Positions 31,534 to 33,459 of a DNA stretch of 33,459 nucleotides are shown here, one piece after another; within the stretch, counting starts at the first letter, position 1, and each line of letters starts with the position of its first letter. The notes below the pieces were generated by a model that was not told where the DNA came from, did no database searches, and worked only from the letters and a program-made list of their open reading frames with translations. Source of the stretch: Phycisphaerae bacterium. Lineage in GTDB: Bacteria; Planctomycetota; Phycisphaerae; UBA1845; JAFGLZ01. The translations under genes and the position numbers were made by a program. The DNA lies in assembly GCA_016927755.1 (NCBI GenBank), contig JAFGLZ010000240.1, forward strand, positions 1 to 33,459, in the 5' to 3' direction.

Positions 31534-32172
31534 ATGCAAGTACGTCGTATCGCCTCAGCCGCCTCCATCTTCTTGACGTTCTCCTGCGTTCTAGCCCTCG
31601 GGACCGGCTGCAGCCTCATGGCCCCCCCGCCCGTCGTCGAGGTCGGACCGGCCGTCGACGGCGCGCTGACCAAGGCCCACGAGGCCGCCCGTCCGCTGCT
31701 CATCAACACGACCTCGAAGTGGTGCGTCCCCTGCAAGGCCTTCGTCCGCGACGCCGAGACCTGCCCGACCCTAAAGCAGGCCGTCTCCGTCTTCGAGCGG
31801 ATCACCATCGACTCGACCGAGCACGAGGTCGACTGCTACGTGCTGCACATCGAGTGCTTCCCCACGTTCATCATCCTTTCGCCCGGCGGTGGCCTGCTTG
31901 CCCGATGGCACGGCTACAAGCCGCCCCCGCAGGACATGGCCGAACGATTGGTGCTCGAGCTGTACCACGCCGGACGAGCGTATGAAATGCGAGGCCAGTC
32001 ACAGCAGGCGTATGAGCTGTACCGGCTCGCCGCCGAAGCGGGGCAGTCGGGCCCCGTCGCCGATTCGGCCCGAAAGGCCGCCGCCGAGCTCGTCGACTTC
32101 GCCAAGGCCAGCCCCCACAAGCGAGCCGAATGGCCGATCGCCCACCGCCTCGCCGACCGATCCGGCGACTGA
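31534..32172 (+). CDS. thioredoxin-fold lipoprotein with helical tail
   Basis: A 212-residue exported protein. ATG at 31534; the frame extends to a TTG upstream, without benefit. The signal segment ends GTGC with Cys26, a slightly atypical lipobox. A thioredoxin-like domain (about 45-150) has the redox motif WCVPC, with Cys64 and Cys67, the typical FPTFIILSPGG cis-Pro segment, and RWHGYKPP. The last 60 residues form helix pairs like a short TPR (ERLVLELYHAGRAYEMRGQS, then AYELYRLAAEAGQS). Such membrane-anchored thioredoxins may reduce or isomerise disulfides in the periplasm. It lies two repeats downstream of the FlgT-like gene. Confidence 0.85.
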   Translation: MQVRRIASAASIFLTFSCVLALGTGCSLMAPPPVVEVGPAVDGALTKAHEAARPLLINTTSKWCVPCKAFVRDAETCPTLKQAVSVFERITIDSTEHEVDCYVLHIECFPTFIILSPGGGLLARWHGYKPPPQDMAERLVLELYHAGRAYEMRGQSQQAYELYRLAAEAGQSGPVADSARKAAAELVDFAKASPHKRAEWPIAHRLADRSGD

Positions 32173-32329
32173 TGGCCGAGCCGACGAGCCGCCCGCATGC
32201 TCCGAGGCCCCGAACGTCACGCGCCAACGGAATGCCCCTTGGGCAGCGACGACTTCAGCAGTAAGCTGGAATCCATCCGCGGACGAGCCCTCAGACGCAG
32301 GCCGCCCGGGCACGGACGAAAGGGAAAAC

Positions 32330-32351
32330 GGGGACAAGTAATGCTGTCCCC
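32330..32351. repeat. isolated GGGGACA hairpin
   Basis: GGGGACA (32330-32336) and TGTCCCC (32345-32351) form a 7-bp stem around an 8-base loop. It sits in the 296-base gap before the C45 gene, where no gene is seen. From memory this sequence type is a dispersed element in several bacterial genomes; only one copy occurs here. Confidence 0.6.
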
Positions 32352-32468
32352 CGATCCGATCAATGCGTCACGACTCTCTGGGAAGGATAGCCTGTCTCGG
32401 ACGGAAACTGATTGTTCGGAAGAAAGGAACGACTTGTGAGCACGAATTCCATCAGAGGAGCTTCAACG

Positions 32469-33459
32469 ATGCGAAACGTAGCGCTCCTGATCGCCGTCGC
32501 ACTGACCGCGCCCCTTGCCCTTGCGGCCGAGACCGGCATGATCCGCCTGGCCGGAACCCCCGAGCAGATCGGTACGATCTGGGGCAAGATGAACAAGGAG
32601 ATCATCGTCCGCGACATGGACGTCAACTATCTGAAACCGGCCGCCGCGAAGGGCATATCGAGGGAAACGCTCATCGAACGTTCGGCCGCCTACGTGCGGA
32701 TCGCCAAGCAGATCGCTCCGCACTGGCTCGAGGAGGCCAGAGCGATCGCCCGTGCGGCCGGCGTCGATGAAGACGTGTACATCGCCTTCATCGGCGGCCA
32801 CGCGCGCAAGCGGTTCCTCCATGAGTGTACCTCGTACGCGGTCTCTCGAGAGCATGCCTCAGGCGGCGCCATTCTGTTCCACAAGACCCGCGACAACATT
32901 GATCGGCCGCAGGTGACCCCCATCGTGGAAAGCTCGCTGGCGGGGATCAACAAGTTCATCGCCGTGTCGGATGGAGGTTGCATTCACTGTTCCATGATGG
33001 TCAACGATAAGGGGTTGGCTGGCTCGGGAGACTACCCGGCCAGCAGGAAGAAGGACTCCTCCGCCCTCCACCTCGAACCTGCCGAGCCCCAGTACCGAGG
33101 CCTGATGGGCGGCACGATCCTCCGGCACATCGCCGAACGTGCGTCGAGCTGCGCCGAAGCCCTCGCCATCATCGAGGACTTCGTGGCCAAAGGCTACTAT
33201 GCCGGCGGCGACGTCAATGGTAACCACTGGCTGTTCGTCGATCGCGAGGGCGTTGTCCTCGAGGTGTGCAACAACTCGCGCCACGTGGCCTCGAAGATAC
33301 ACGCGCAGAAGGTGTACTTCAGCCGGCTCAACGAGTGCGAGGCCGTCCAGCGTCTGCGCGAGGCCGAGGCGGTCGACTTTCACATGTTCCACAACGTCTC
33401 CCGTGTCCGGCCCCTGCTCGTCAAGAAGTCCATCGCGGGGATGACCGTCGAGATCGACC
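32469..33459 (+). CDS. C45-family autoproteolytic acyltransferase/hydrolase, partial
   Basis: At least 330 codons run off the right edge. ATG at 32469 follows AGAGGAG at 8 bases. Residues 1-20 form a signal peptide ending LALAA, so the enzyme is exported. The C45 (acyl-CoA:6-aminopenicillanic acid acyltransferase-like) pattern is seen: GTPEQIGTIWGK, then RKRFLHECTSYAV with the candidate N-terminal-nucleophile Cys120, where autocleavage would occur before Cys. Later MVNDKGLAGSGDY and GNHWLFVDREGVVLEV are typical. Ntn hydrolases of this family hydrolyse or transfer acyl groups of amides such as acylamino acids. The substrate is unknown. Confidence 0.8.
   Translation, partial: MRNVALLIAVALTAPLALAAETGMIRLAGTPEQIGTIWGKMNKEIIVRDMDVNYLKPAAAKGISRETLIERSAAYVRIAKQIAPHWLEEARAIARAAGVDEDVYIAFIGGHARKRFLHECTSYAVSREHASGGAILFHKTRDNIDRPQVTPIVESSLAGINKFIAVSDGGCIHCSMMVNDKGLAGSGDYPASRKKDSSALHLEPAEPQYRGLMGGTILRHIAERASSCAEALAIIEDFVAKGYYAGGDVNGNHWLFVDREGVVLEVCNNSRHVASKIHAQKVYFSRLNECEAVQRLREAEAVDFHMFHNVSRVRPLLVKKSIAGMTVEID

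Overview
The window is high-GC bacterial chromosome. It most resembles Planctomycetota, probably Phycisphaerae-like; this is an inference from gene content and repeats, not from a marker phylogeny. The pointers are an FG-GAP surface protein, a sulfatase-fold protein, SMP-30, GH97 and GH5 enzymes, a TIM-barrel isomerase, a very large DUF4175-like membrane protein, many small lipoproteins, and dispersed hairpin repeats of the kind whose spurious translations (TGVSPV, GQDAHAT, GGLTPL) are common in planctomycete annotations. Both edges cut genes: an FG-GAP protein on the left and a C45-family acyltransferase/hydrolase on the right. No rRNA, tRNA, CRISPR array, IS transposase or phage gene was seen.

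Layout. 1-1227: FG-GAP gene (minus), a long gap, a truncated gene with an HExxH motif, and a 7-bp tandem repeat. 1228-5332: MFS transporter, then SMP-30 lactonase, HAD phosphatase and a FtsX/MacB-type permease on the plus strand; the last two overlap by ATGA. 5422-10282: sulfatase-fold hydrolase, the phosphatidylethanolamine pair psd-pssA, and gltX. 10422-13410 (minus): TPR exported protein, a conserved protein of unknown function and a nucleoside hydrolase. 13634-15574: secreted GH97 glycosidase. 15730-19459 (minus): lepA, a small membrane protein, a lipoprotein and a sugar-phosphate isomerase-like TIM barrel. 19758-20279: stand-alone HD hydrolase of the (p)ppGpp-hydrolase type. 20391-21623 (minus): Tat-exported GH5 glycosidase.

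21722-25261 is the most accessory-looking part. It holds a nuclease-like protein overlapping a DUF2283 protein, an orphan DUF104-type antitoxin, a lipoprotein with an altered M23-peptidase fold, a second small lipoprotein, and a PIN toxin with a partner that carries an internal duplication. 25305-29943 (minus) has the 1127-residue DUF4175-like protein and a PDZ protein. 30176-33459 has a FlgT/LPP20-like secreted protein, a thioredoxin-fold lipoprotein and the C45-family enzyme.

The clearest non-coding signal is a set of dispersed hairpin repeats. Family A (three copies) is a REP-like element. In its full form it is an inverted pair of hairpins that share a consensus and differ by compensatory base-pair changes. 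Family B (four copies) always sits just 3' of a plus-strand gene in the same orientation. Family C is a cluster of three hairpins, and a lone hairpin lies near 32340. One locus (31353-31432) joins half of A to B. I found no convincing new multi-gene defence or biosynthetic system. The best leads are the toxin-antitoxin-like cluster, the sulfatase-fold enzyme with Thr at the nucleophile site, and the paired repeat architecture.
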